Assembly (NCBI GenBank): GCA_050084985.1 | Contig: JBITNC010000001.1 | Span: forward strand, 96,410,001-96,474,000 | Length of the DNA: 64,000 nt | Origin: Nageia nagi | Taxonomy: Eukaryota > Pinophyta | Reading direction: 5' to 3' | Shown here: positions 13,401 to 24,930 of the stretch, in pieces | How the letters are laid out: each line of letters opens with the position of its first letter | Position numbering within the stretch: the stretch's first letter is position 1 | The notes under the pieces: generated by a model | Seen by the model: only the letters and a program-made list of their open reading frames with translations | Told to the model about the DNA's origin: nothing | Databases searched by the model: none | Translations under genes and position numbers: made by a program

Positions 13401-13589
13401 TGTAGCAACATATTGAGGGTGCTTATGATGCTAGCATATTCCAAAATTCAAAAAAATAATTTAATGTGGTTATAAGTGGGATGATACACAAACTTGGATT
13501 GGTGACAATATAGGTGGAAAAATTAACAATGGGGATCATCCAATCCACAATGGATCTAAAATCAATAAAATCAACCTAATTAGAATATA
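10441..13589. other. AT-rich stretch with no recognisable feature
   Basis: No supported coding relic was found on either strand. The longest open frame, 112 codons at 11,112-11,450 on the minus strand, has a low-complexity I/L/F/N-rich composition typical of random AT-rich DNA. The 5' LTR of the gypsy relic starting near 13.6 kb may lie in the right part, but I could not delimit it. Confidence 0.55.
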
Positions 13590-14320
13590 AATAATCAACA
13601 TATGTAAGGGAAGATAAGATGGAGTGCAAATAATTAGAAATAAGCCCTATTTTTAGGACTTGCAAATAATCAACAATAAGCCCCTATCCAATAAGCACCA
13701 AAGAAACTTGTCCTCCTAGCAAAACCTATTCCAAACCCTAATAATAATAGATAAGTTGCAATGCCTATCTATCAGATAGATTAAGAAGACACTCTATCAG
13801 TGAATGCTAATAGTGTAATTAAATACAATTTTAGTTTGGTAAGAAATTAGAAGAATCTTCTCCACACATTATCACTAATGTTGAAAATGATGATGAAGAG
13901 AAGCTAATGGAACAACTTAAACAATATAAGAATTCTAACCAAAAGGATATTGTACCATACTTTGAAAGGTTGGTAGAAAAACCCCAAGATGAAGAATATG
14001 AGCTATAAAAAGAGTTAAGAAAATTGAACATCTCTATACTTGTCTTACAGGAAATCAAAGAAGTCCTTGAACTTAACATGTCAGTAAAGAATCTCTATAT
14101 TTAGAAGGGATGTAGGAGAAGAAAGGATGTATCCCAAAATCATCCAAGTGGATGATAAATTAACCAATATATTAGTAATAAATTTGATAAATCCTAAGTA
14201 TGGTGATCCAAGTATCCCATTCATAACAATATCTATTGGAATCACCAAAATTTAGAATGTGTTAGTGGATTTTGGGGCAACAATAAATGTGATAATAATG
14301 GATATATCTAAAGATTAACC
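13590..14320 (+). pseudogene. Athila/Tat-like gypsy gag tail and protease relic (gypsy D)
   Basis: A plus frame at about 13,838-14,008 reads EEKLMEQLKQYKNSNQKD and then YFERLVEKPQDEEYEL, a linker typical of plant gypsy elements between gag and protease. After frameshifts, KKSLNL and a Lys/Arg-rich stretch lead to the protease at 14,206-14,300 (GDPSIPFITISIGITKI, then NVLVDFGATINVI). The active site is D-F-G-A instead of D-S-G-A. Upstream (13,480-13,830) the frame is Asn/Gln/Pro-rich as in gag tails. Several stops break the reading. RT and RNase H of the same element follow. Confidence 0.7.
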
Positions 14321-15189
14321 TTGTATGACATACACCCTACTTCAACTATATTGAAAATTGTACATTAGTGAGTAGCTAAACCATAATTTATAATGGAATA
14401 TGTTCAAATAAATATGGATTCTTGGAATTATCCAGCAGATTTTTTGATTTTGAAAACAAATGCAACACATTGGTTATCTAGTAATCCTAAGAAGGCTATG
14501 ATTAGCTACTACAAATGTATTTATAAACTATCAATTAGGAAACATGATAATTTCTAATGGGTATAATTCAAGAACACTCTCTTTATATCCCCTTACTCAT
14601 CCCTCTCTTGACTATTAAGGATGTTTGTGGGATGTTGATGAACTAGAATTTGGTGAACAAGAGACATTTGGAGTATTAGCCACCATAACCATCAAGGAAC
14701 ATATGGAGGAACTATAGGAAAAATTTGAGTTATTAATATAAACAACAACTTGAATAATATGAGGTAAATGAAGAGACATTAATTGTTAGTTTATAAGATG
14801 TTGTATTTAACATTCCATCTCATGAACAACCTCACTTTTTGTCATTATTTAAATGTCCTTTTGACTCATATAATTTCAAAATGAGAAGCTTTTAGGGAGA
14901 GAAAAAATGTATTTCATTCACTATTTCCATAATATTATCCTTTGAATCATCTAGTTCAACTTCCAAAATAAGATAATTTAACCAAATAAGGGATAAGTGG
15001 TTGACATTAGAGGGAGGGAAACATGGGTTTAGGGTTTTGATATCACATACTAAATCATTTGCATGGGAATATTCATACATAAAAGGTATCCCCTTAAAAT
15101 TTGTACTCACCACATCTATATTGATAGGTGAAAACCTATTACTAGCCACCTAAAAGAGTAAATCCAACTTTGAGAGATAGAATAAAAAT
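14321..15189 (+). other. Decayed protease-RT linker of gypsy D
   Basis: Weak protease C-terminal similarity is visible near 14,395-14,560 (DSWNYPADFLIL, then NPKKAMISYY). The rest to 15,189 shows scattered short frames only. The minus frame at 14,892-15,149 is a shadow. Confidence 0.4.
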
Positions 15190-15830
15190 ATAATTTGAAA
15201 AACTATTGAAAGTGAGATTTATTTATCCAATGTTAGATAGTAGATGGGTTTCAATTTTGGTAATTATGCCTAAAAAAATGGGAAATGGTGAGTATACGTG
15301 GATTCTTGAATGTTGAATAAAGCAACATAGAGAACATTTTCCACTACCATTCATTGACTAGGTACTAGATACCCTTGTTGGTAAGAAATAATTTTGATTT
15401 CTTGATTGATTTGGTGGTTATAGTTAGAATAACAATTATGTGGAAATTTATATGGATGAATTTACAGTCCATGGAAACACATTTGAAGAAGCATTAAATA
15501 AATTTGTGAAAGTATTTATTAGATGTAAAGCACACAATTTTTCTCTCAACTATGAAAAGTGATTTATGCTTATGTAGGAAGGCATTGTTTTGGGCCATCA
15601 CATTTCATCATAAGCAATTAAGGTAGATCCAAAGAAATTTGGAATCATCAAGTAGTTGTCTACTCCAAAAAACTAGTTTGATGTAAGGATATTTCTTAGA
15701 ATGATGGTTATTACAAAAGATTCATTGAAAAATTTAGTAAGATTGTAGCCCCTTTAACCTATTTACTTCACAAAGATAGTGAGTTCAAATGGACAACAAA
15801 ATGTGAGGAAACACTCCAAATAATTAAGGA
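15190..15830 (+). pseudogene. Gypsy reverse transcriptase relic with internal deletion (gypsy D)
   Basis: In shifting plus frames I read the start of RT (MLNKAT near 15,310, HFPLPFID then LDTLVGKK near 15,340-15,390, FGGYS near 15,410), followed almost at once by VEIYMDEFTVHGNTFEEALN (15,440-15,495), then EGIVLGHHISS and IKVDPKKFGIIK (15,580-15,650), and the connection segment (15,690-15,790). The YMDD box and EGIVLGH block are typical of Athila/Tat gypsy RTs. The middle of the palm between FSGY and YMDD, roughly 60 codons including the PFGL segment, is missing, so this copy could not have polymerised even without its stops. Confidence 0.8.
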
Positions 15831-15837
15831 GAAACTA

Positions 15838-16450
15838 ATGAATACTCCTATTTTGAGAGGAACAAATTGGGAGTTATCTTTCCACATCCATATTGATGCA
15901 TCAAACATTACAATTGGAGCAATGTTAGGAAAAGATGATCATAATAAATCCCACTATGCAATTTATTATATCAATAAGTTATGGTGGGGGATGGAAAGAG
16001 TTATACCAAATTGGGAGTTGTCTTTTCACATCCATATTGATGCATCAAACATTACAATTGGAGTAGTGTTAGGACAAATGATCATAATAAATTCCACTAT
16101 ACAATTTATTATATCCATAAAATATGATGAGGAATGAAAATAATTATACCAAACTAGAAAAGGAATTATTATATGTGGTGTATGATATCAACAAATTTTA
16201 ACACTACATTACTAGATTTGAGGTCTTTATACACATTGATCATGCAAACATGAGGTACTTAATGAATAACCTAATTGTAAGTGGAAGAATCATAATATGG
16301 TTATCACTAATACAAGAATTTAATGTAATTATTATTGATAAAATTAGAAAGGCAAATGTTATGATAAACTTATTATCAAGATTGAATAATTTTAGAGATG
16401 ACAGTTATAATGTTCCAATAGTTATCCCCTTCATGCAATCAAAATAAGGG
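15838..16450 (+). pseudogene. Gypsy RNase H relic (gypsy D)
   Basis: The frame starts with MNTPILRGTNWELSFHIHID, the end of the RT connection and the first catalytic Asp of RNase H (IDASN). The domain continues after a frameshift with KELLYVVYDINKF (near 16,165), FEVFIHIDHANMRYLMN (16,218-16,270) and WLSLIQEFNVIIIDK (16,300-16,345), ending with a LLSRLN block. RNase H removes the RNA strand from element RNA-DNA hybrids. A 144-bp stretch is tandemly duplicated inside the domain and duplicates the first catalytic site. No integrase follows, so the element is truncated at about 16.45 kb. Confidence 0.85.
15867..16153. repeat. 144-bp tandem duplication inside RNase H
   Basis: Copy 1 is 15,867-16,010 and copy 2 is 16,011-16,153. 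Both start TTGGGAGTT(A/G)TCTTT and end TTATACCAAA. Copy 2 is 143 bp: a 1-bp loss after GTGTTAGGACAAA shifts the frame. The unit spans 48 codons, so the duplication was in frame when made. About nine in ten bases match by eye. Confidence 0.95.
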
Positions 16451-18789
16451 TATACAAAATTGAAACCAAACCAATTTAAAATTACACACTAGGAACATAT
16501 TGAGTATGGGAAAACACATAAGGTTTTACAAACAAATGGATTGGATTTCCCCACCATATTCTATTTAAATAACAAGCATTGATAAACTAGGCTCAATTTG
16601 GAAAAACTTCCTCCCCCATGTTTTCACTAAACATAAGTCAATTATATAACACTTGGATTTTAAAATAGAATCAATTTAAATAAAAAAATCAAAATAAAAA
16701 GGCATTTCCCCTTGGTTGATATTATTTTGCAAAAATATGACATGCCTTAGGTTTCTCATAGCAATGAAAGTGAAAATGAAAAGAGAAAACAAGTAAAGAA
16801 ATGAAATGGAGGACTTACCATGTGGTCAGCTAGAGAACTCCAAAGATACTTGGTAGGGCTTATTTTAATATCCCCTCCATGAAACTCTATTAGAAAATAT
16901 TTGGCAAATTTGGATAAAAAATATTTTGAAAATATCAATGATTTTGGAAATTTTTGGAAAATAATGGCTATTTTGGAAATTGTTTAAAAATATTGGTGAT
17001 TCAAATTAGAAAATTAAAAAAATTTGGAAACTTTTGATGAATTGGGCCTTTTTAAAACCCTAAAAATATCCATCTCCAATGTTTAGGATCATTAAAATTC
17101 ACCTATTAATGTATATTTGTGGTTAAAATGAACCCTGATACTTGGCCATGTGACCATGTCTCCTAACCAATGGCCTCTCTATAGGTCACCAATCTACCAT
17201 ATAATTGATAAAAATGCATAATTTATGGTAAAATGATAGCTATAGGGATCCATTTTGCAAATGGAACAACAAGAAATGGTTAAAAGATGATCCTCATCAG
17301 AAAACATGTAGATAAAAGGGATTATTGATAGAGAGATCTAGGTAAGTAAGGGAGAGATGTGATAATGATAATGACTTTTGTCTTTTACCTCTTTTTCTTA
17401 TCAATTTTTATTCTAAACCCTAGGTATGTTCCTATTTTAAATTTTCATAAAATAGTACATGGAAAATACACTTTCAATGCTTTTTCGAGTAACAAATTAT
17501 ATTATCTTCATGAGATTTCTTTTTAAAAACTAGTTTCACGAATTTCACGATGTCCATGTCCTTTGTGTACATGTTATTTTAAGTTAAGAGGGGAAAGATA
17601 ATTATTTCACTAAATACTTTATATGAAAATACCATTATTTCATAAATATAATCTCGAATGATGATCATGATCAAGTTTGCAAAAGATAACTTTTGCTAAT
17701 TCTACAAAAATCAAATTATCAATAGTGTGCAAAATAATATCTTTAGGACATTAGCTTCATAAAATCTTCATGGTTTTTATTTGAAAAATATATATATTTA
17801 ATGAATTAAGGCCATTATATCCTCAAATATTTGCTATATGATGACAACATTGCATATGTTTATCTCATGATTACTTTTTCATAAAAAATGCATGTTGTAC
17901 TAATGACATTTCAAGATTCTAAGCCATAGAAATCCTATGAGCACAAAATTCAAAATTGTAGGTTAACATGATCACAATTTTCCTCTTACAAGCTTGGGTA
18001 ATATTATTACCTCATTAGCTTAATGATTGTAGACTATGAGTTGCAACAGCAATAGTATACCAAAGAATGTTATATTAATTTCATCCTTGCTCTTTATTTT
18101 GAATATTGTTATCATGGTTTTCATTTATAGAAGTATTATATATTTTATTTCCATAGATAATGCTATAGATTAGGGCCTCCATGATACTTAAAATATCCCT
18201 CCACACATAAGATGTCATTTTGGTCCTGATTACCCCATAAAAGTCATTGCAAAGGGAAATTAAAGTCCAAAAGGGGGAAAAAGAGATATCATATTCAACA
18301 TACAAATTATGAAAGGGAAGTTAACTTTGACTTTAAAAATTTTCCACTCCATTAAACTTCTTTGGATTATGCAATATTAATGCTTTTCATTTCATATCGA
18401 AAGAGGAGTAAAATGTAGATACTTAAAATTGATTTATTATTTATTTAATAAATCATATTTTAGATTTCTATTAAGTATTAAAAAGCAATATTACATAATT
18501 CAAGATAAATTTGATATTACAATGCAATGCTATGTGTTATATTAAATACAATATCATTTACCATGGTTCATATTTTAAAGTATCTTAAATACAAAGATTA
18601 TATTATTGCTATAAGTTGGCTTTTACTCCTTTCTATTTTCTTGAGGTTATAAATATAGGAGTTGGAAGTTGACATCCACATTGGATATCTCTAATAGGTG
18701 GTTGACCCTTACATCATACTTTTGGTATCTCTTGATGCCATATATTCGAAAGATATATTATGCTTTAAGCTTTATTACATGCTATAATT
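16451..18789. other. AT-rich stretch, possible 3' part of gypsy D
   Basis: No integrase or other domain was found. About 17,030-17,125 (TTTTGATGA...CCCTAAAAAT...GGATCAT.AAAATT) resembles 62,865-62,955, which suggests a shared repeat, perhaps LTR sequence. Nothing else is recognisable. AT-rich simple sequence is frequent. Confidence 0.45.
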
Positions 18790-19400
18790 TTACATGTGAT
18801 ATGATTCTATAGGTCTCATAATGTTAGTATTATAGAACTCATACATCATAGATGAAATGCATATTTGCAAATCAAAGCTAGAAACAAAAGAGGCAACAAT
18901 AGTTGATTCACATGATCCATCATTATCAAAAAATTCATTTATGATACAATCCAATCCTCTATGTTCCCTTTCCATACCTTGAGTATTGTAACATCATAGT
19001 TAGGTGCACACTTTTCATTTATTTATTTGTATATTTGAATAAGTATCATCCTTGTAGAATTATTTTGTGTTTATATTTTTTATTTACACAATTTACTCTC
19101 TACAACTATAATCAATTTATTCTAACTTTTTGTTAATAAGCACAAGATCAATAGAGCCCTAATACAACATCAAAGTATATGTAAATAGAGTTCAAATGAT
19201 TAGTAACCATGTTAAATTCATTCAAGTGATCATTAAGAGATCCACCTTCACCCATTTTCATGTTAAACAATTTCATAAGGAATACCTTATTCAAAGTTAT
19301 GAGTTTTTCATACAAATTGACCAAAGTTACCATGAGGTATTTGGTTATATTTCCTTTGGAGATAGTGAAGGCCATTATGGCTCTTAGGCATAACCTACTA
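18790..19400 (-). pseudogene. Ty1/copia gag relic
   Basis: The minus frame at 19,375-19,148 reads LYEKLITLNKVFLMKLFNMK then EGGSLNDHLNEFNMVTNHLN, the UBN2-type copia Gag signature (L.KKL..LKM.EG.S...H...F......L). Further along, at 18,975-18,790, EREHRGLDC may be the end of a zinc knuckle and a terminal SYHM may be the start of the protease (expected DSG.SYHM), but both are weak. No pol is visible to the left. This is a fragment of a copia element in minus orientation, without identified LTRs. Confidence 0.65.
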
Positions 19401-20339
19401 GACCAAAAGAGGTTTTGGGGGAGGTTTTAAACCATCACCTTTTATTTTTTTTCAATGGTTATCTTCCTATCACCTATGAGCCTGCCACCAAAAGTCCCTT
19501 TTATATGGGAAAACTAATAACTATTGGTATATCACACTTGAAATTACCTTCTAATATCATACAGAGGTGGTTATAAACTATTGCTCTATTAACAATGCGA
19601 GTAGATATAACTTCCCCTCAACCTACCTCATTATTTTGTAAAGTGGTAGTTTGAGCCATCACTTTATAGATATGAGCAATAGTTTAAAATCATCACATAG
19701 TTATCATATTTAAAAAAAATATTACATAGCCTTGAAGCATTATTCCAAATGGAAGAGTGCTTCAAGCTACACCATCCTTGGTTACCCAAGGAACTCAAGC
19801 TCAATCATAGCAAGCCTAATTATGATGCTGGCCATGGAATCCTGAATAAAATTTAAATTTGATGAGCTACCCTACATGTTATTAAATTTTTTGAATGATG
19901 GTTTGGTATTCAATTTTACCTATCAAATGTAATATTATATATCTATATATAATATTTAATCTATTAATTAATATATTATATATATAAAATTTTACGGGTA
20001 ATAATTGCATTTAAATTACACAGATGATGTTTATTTTTAAATTATGGCCATATTTGATGGGAAAAAATGCCAAAAACATCTAAATGGGTATCAAATTTAA
20101 ATCATGCTCTTGAAGGAAGTCCCAATGGAACTAACTAGATCATTATATATATATTTATATATATGTGTGTGTGTATGTATGTATATATATTATTATATAT
20201 ATTCTATATGCAAATGATGAAGTTGGTAAAAATATGCTTGTAATACTTTGTAACTATTCAACCTAGAAATTTAAATGCTATGTTGTATTATCTCCATAAT
20301 AAGCATAATAAGATATCTTTCTCTAAGATAACCTATTCA
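19401..20339. other. Non-coding stretch with AT microsatellites
   Basis: No coding relic is supported. AT-rich simple repeats lie near 19,935-19,990. At 20,140-20,200 a compound (AT)n-(GT)n-(GTAT)n tract is present. The segment near 19,740-19,870, with GCTGGCCATGGA.TC.TGAA, recurs in diverged form near 20,890-21,000. Confidence 0.6.
20140..20200. repeat. Compound AT/GT microsatellite
   Basis: The tract runs (AT)n with one TT interruption, then TGTGTGTGTG, then GTATGTATGTAT and again (AT)n. A second pure (AT)n tract lies at about 21,079-21,105. Confidence 0.9.
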
Positions 20340-21074
20340 AAACGTTATGAATTAGAATATCTCAATAGATTTATCATTGTTATGTTACCACACACAACCA
20401 AATTGGATGCTTGAAATATATTATATGAAATGATCCAAGTCCACCATATGTTAAGAAATTGTGGACTTTTAAGAAAATGTATGATGCAAGACTTGGGAAT
20501 TATTTGACAAGATGTATGATATAAAAATATAGTTTCATTATCTATAATGATTGTAAGATATAAACACATGATGCAAGGCCTAGGAATTGTTTGAGAAGAT
20601 GCATGATGCAAACACTATTTTTTGGAAGCTTAATAAGATTCAAATATTCTCAAATGATAAAAAATACCAATATTATGATCAAGGGTCACATAATCATGCT
20701 CAAATGATTCAAATATGCTCTACAATTTCAATTATTTCTCAAATGATTTAAATATGCTCTATAATACTACTACCATAATATTTCAATTTACAAGCACCAA
20801 GCATACCACTTACATTGAGGTAATTTAAAACCTTTGCATATTAAATTAATAAAGAAAATAAAAGGGAATAATTGGGAGAATGCTTTTAGGATATGCCATG
20901 CTCAGTTTCTCAAGGCACTTGAGATCAATATAATGAGCCCAATCAAAGTGCTGGCCATGGATTCTTGAAGGATGACCTAGTCAAACTTACGAGTCTTGTT
21001 CAATTTTTTACAAGTGCAACATATTGAAATGATTTAAATGCTCTAATAATGAAAATAAAATGATCTAAGTACAC

Positions 21075-21106
<32 letters not shown>

Positions 21107-21734
21107 TATATAATTAATGATTATGAAATGATCCAAATGCACCATTACATGAAATGATATGAAGCATCTAAGTTGGTGTTGTAATTAACATCATGAATAA
21201 TGCTAAAGCATAACTATGACATATCTACTGAAAGCTTGTAAGTGTAGCTAGCCCTGACTATTCAACCCATAAATTTGTCAAAAACCAATCTAAAAGTGGT
21301 AAGTTGGTAAAAACATGCTTGTAATACCTAGTCACATAGAGAAAGATTTGAGCATAATTTAATCTATAGTGCATATTTAAATCATTTGAGCATAATTATA
21401 GAGCATATGATATGAATCTTATTTCACTTATATTTAAATAATGACCTATGATATGAAATATTTTAAATACAATATATGATCCAAAAATTACCATGAATAT
21501 GTAAAGAAACTATTTAACCCAAAAACATTCTAAGCATTAAAAACTATTCCAAAAGTGGTAAGTTGACTAAAATCTACCTTTTTTAGGTTTGTACAAGCTA
21601 CTAAGCTACCAGTCATGCTTACATAAATGTACCCAGCTAAAGATGAAAGTTTACTTTGATCCATGCCAAGATAAATAATGATTTTTATACTTAAAAATAT
21701 GTCTCTACTAATAATATTAAACCCTTTGATATGA

Positions 21735-23225
21735 TGAAGCACTTGAATTCAATGCCAAATACACTCATAGAATGGAAAATAAGTCATATTCTCCTACTGA
21801 GCATGACTTGCTTTGCATGATGCAAATAGTTTCATGGTATATAATAAATGAAAATAATTTCATGGTATATAATAAATGCAAATAATTTCATGGTTTATAA
21901 TTATTTTAGGATACATACAAAAAGGGTTTTCTAGAAAAGGCCCATAGAAATCTATGCAAAATGTGAAAAAATAAACAAGGCTTGGAAATTGTTCGATAAG
22001 ATGCATGATGCAAATACAATTTTTTGGAATGCAATTATCAAAGGATATGTAATTAATAATATACATGGTAACATTATGAACAATAATGAAGCATAACAAT
22101 TATATATCTACCAAGAACTTGTAAATGTAGCTAGCCCTAACTTATCTAATTTATGATATTTTGAACATGTTATCTAGGGGGAAATACATCCAACCTTTAT
22201 ATCTTAATATGATTATTATGGAGGTAAGATAAAATAATATTGAAAATTTTAGGGTGACCAATGGAACATGTTGTGGGTTCCTTCATTTCCTAGCTTGTAT
22301 CATAATAGTTTCATGGTCTGCAATGATTGCAAGGTATGCACAAAATGAATTTTCTAAAAAAGTCCCATAGATATGTATGCAAAATGTGGAAGAACACACA
22401 AGGCTTGAGAATATGAGCATAATTATATAATTATGCATCTCATGGATAATTTAATAAGAGTCACTCATGCTATTCAAGTATTTATAGTTGTGTGATGTAA
22501 TGAATATTTCTGATTAAGCACTTAATTCAATTCCAAATAGACTCATATAATGGAAAATAAGTTATATTCTCCCCCTGAGCATGAATTGCTTTACATGATG
22601 CAAATAGTTTCATGATATGTAATAAATGAAAATAATTTCATGGTATATAATGATTTTAGGATACATACAAAATGGATTTTCTAGAAAAGGCCTATAAAAA
22701 TGTATGCAAAATGTGAAAAATACACAAGGCTTGGAAATTGTTCAATAAGATGCATGATGCAAATACAATTTCTTGGAATGCAATGATCAAAATATATGTA
22801 ATTCATAACATTCATGGTAACATATGCATAATAATGAAGCATAACAATTATATATCTAATAAGAGCTTGTAAATGTAGTTAACCATGACTTATCTAATTT
22901 ATGATATTTTGAACAGGTTATCCTGGGGGAAATACGTCCAACCTTTATATCTTATTATGTATATTATAAAGGTAATAAAATAATATTTAAATTTTTGGGT
23001 TGAATAATGGAACATATTATGGGTTCCTTCATTGCCTAGTTTTTATCATAATAGTTTCATGGTCTACAATGATTGCAAGGTATGCACAAAATGAATTTTT
23101 GAAAAAGGCTCGTAGATATGTATGTAAAATATGGAAGAATACACAAGGATTGAGAATATGATAATAATTGTATAATTATGCATCTCAATGATAATGCAAT
23201 AAGAGTCACTTATGATATTAAATAA
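21735..23225. repeat. About 0.75-kb tandem segmental duplication within the PPR relic
   Basis: Copy 1 (21,735-22,500) and copy 2 (22,510-23,225) share order and wording. Both have ..CACT..AATTCAAT.CCAAATA, ATTCTCC.CCTGAGCATGA, the KLF(D/N)KMHDANTI PPR block, AATGAAGCATAACAATTATA, AACCTTTATATCTTA, GTTTCATGGTCT.CAATGATT and GCATCTCA. Offsets between matching blocks range from about 745 to 780 bp because of indels. Shorter related modules near 21,180-21,270 and 23,600-23,760 suggest that four copies once existed. Confidence 0.85.
21824..21906. repeat. 28-bp tandem repeat, three copies
   Basis: AATA(G/A)TTTCATGGT.TATAAT is repeated three times in a row. Copy 2 of the larger duplication (near 22,600-22,660) has only two of these units, so this small expansion differs between the two halves. 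Confidence 0.8.
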
Positions 23226-23989
23226 TTTACAACCATATCTGAATGCAAGCTGCATCTTATCAGTAAATGATCATTACATTTACTACAAAATCTAGCTAGC
23301 TTTCAGATATATTCATTCAAATATAGTTTCATGTACTATAATGATCACATGATGTACACAACATGATGCAAATACAATTTCATGGACTATAATGATCATA
23401 GGTTGCAACCATGAGTTATTTTATAAAATACCTCATCGAGATGCAATCTCATGGACTACAATGATTCAAGATATGCACAAAATGAAAGATTATAGAAAGT
23501 ATGTTTACATCAAATAATTCCTAAGCCTTGTAACTTAAAACTACATAACTTAATATCATATGGTATACTTGGATAATTTCATATCATATATTTGAAGTAT
23601 TAATGCTAGTTATGTGGTAACATTGTGAACAATGTTGAGGCATAACTATGATACATCTATTGAGAAGTTCTGAATGTAGCTAGCCCTAACTTATATAATT
23701 CATGATTGTTTGTTCATGTTATCCTTAGAGGAATACATACAACATTTATACTGGAGGAAAGATAACATAGCATTTATATTTTTTGAATTCAATAATTGTT
23801 AAGTATTACAAGTATGTTTTTGCCAATTTACCAATTTTGGACTGGTTTTTGTTACTTAAAGTATAATGTTTGATCATGTAGCTACTTTACACCTAAAAAT
23901 TGCATCTACTTAAAAGTATATATAGTTTTTTTATTTTTTGCATATATTACAATGATAGGATTAATCATTATACATGCATTGTTTACCTT

Positions 23990-24898
23990 CTTGGTCATGC
24001 AAGCTATCTTGAGGGAGCTTTGAATTTCACCACAAAAATACCCATAAACCCTGAAATGGATGTGTGCATGTATGTACTTGGTGCATGTAAATCAAATATT
24101 ATGGTTCATGCAGACTTTATTGAGGAAGATTTGAAATTCATTGCTAAAATACCCATAAAACTTGAAATGGGTGTATGCATGTAAATTGAATGCTATGGTG
24201 CATGTAGGCTATCTTGAGGGAGATTTAAATTTCGCTACCAAAATACCCATAAACCATGAAATGGGTGTATACATGTGTGTACTTGGTGCTTATAAATATA
24301 ATGTTATGGTTCGTATAGACTATAGTGAGGGAGCATTAAACTTCATTTCCAAATTACCCGTAAAACTTGAATTATGTGTGTGCATGTATCTACTTGGTTC
24401 TTGTAAATTGAATGTTGTGGTTTGTATAGGATATATTAAGAGAACTTAATATGGGTGCTTGTAAATTGAATTGGGTATATGTATGTGTCTCCTTGGTGCT
24501 TGTAAATCAAATATTATGGTTTGTGTAGGCTATCAAAATACCCATAAACCCTAAATTGGGTGTGTGCATATGTCTACTTGGTGCTTGTAAATTGAATGTT
24601 GTGGTTCATGCAAGCTATATTGAGGGAGATTTGAATTTCATTTCCAAAATACTGAAAAACCCTAAATTGAGCATGTGCATGTGTCTACTTGGTGCTTGTA
24701 AATTGAATGTTATGGTTCATGTAGGCTATAAAAATAACCATAACCTCTAAATTGGGTGTATGCATGTGTCTACTTAGTGCTTGTAAATCAAATGTTATGG
24801 TTCATGCAGACTATCTTAAGGAAGCTTTGAACTTCACTACCAAAATATACCCATAAATCTTGAGATGGGTGAGTACATGATGCAAATAGAGTTTAATG
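23990..24898 (+). repeat. Nine-unit tandem array derived from the PPR E-motif region
   Basis: Units start at about 23,990, 24,105, 24,199, 24,310, 24,421, 24,520, 24,605, 24,716 and 24,801. Full units are about 111 bp (37 codons). Units 2, 5, 6 and 8 carry internal deletions. Each full unit reads in translation as G(Y/F)(L/I)EG.LNF..K(I)P(I).PE..V.M..LGACK.N..V, the block that normally occurs once at the end of an E-type PPR protein. Boundaries are marked by ATGG(T)TCATG(C/T)A(A/G)(G/A)CTAT. The frame is open across units 1-2, 3-4 and 7-8, with shifts between. After the last unit a PPR-like WHAMIIGFM segment follows at about 24,895-24,930. Confidence 0.9.
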
Positions 24899-24930
24899 GC
24901 ATGCAATGATTATAGGATTTATGGGTTTTG

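Larger units (their letters stand above)
20340..24930 (+). pseudogene. PPR (PLS-class, E-motif) gene relic, internally rearranged
   Basis: Plus-strand frames carry many PPR signatures, repeatedly broken. KLFDKMHDANTIFWNAII lies at 21,985-22,040 and KLFNKMHDANTISWNAMI near 22,733-22,790. VSWSAMIARYAQNEFS lies at 22,308-22,355 and a near copy at 23,053-23,100. An L-type segment with ..FEHVI.GEIHPTFIS lies near 22,155-22,200. The C-terminal end starts at about 23,955 with HYTCIVYLLGHASYLEGALN and KIPINPEMDV.M..LGACK, the usual start of the E region. Such proteins normally act in mitochondria or plastids on RNA editing or processing. No start codon, targeting peptide or DYW domain is visible. The body has a 0.75-kb tandem duplication and the end has a nine-unit array. 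Confidence 0.8.
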
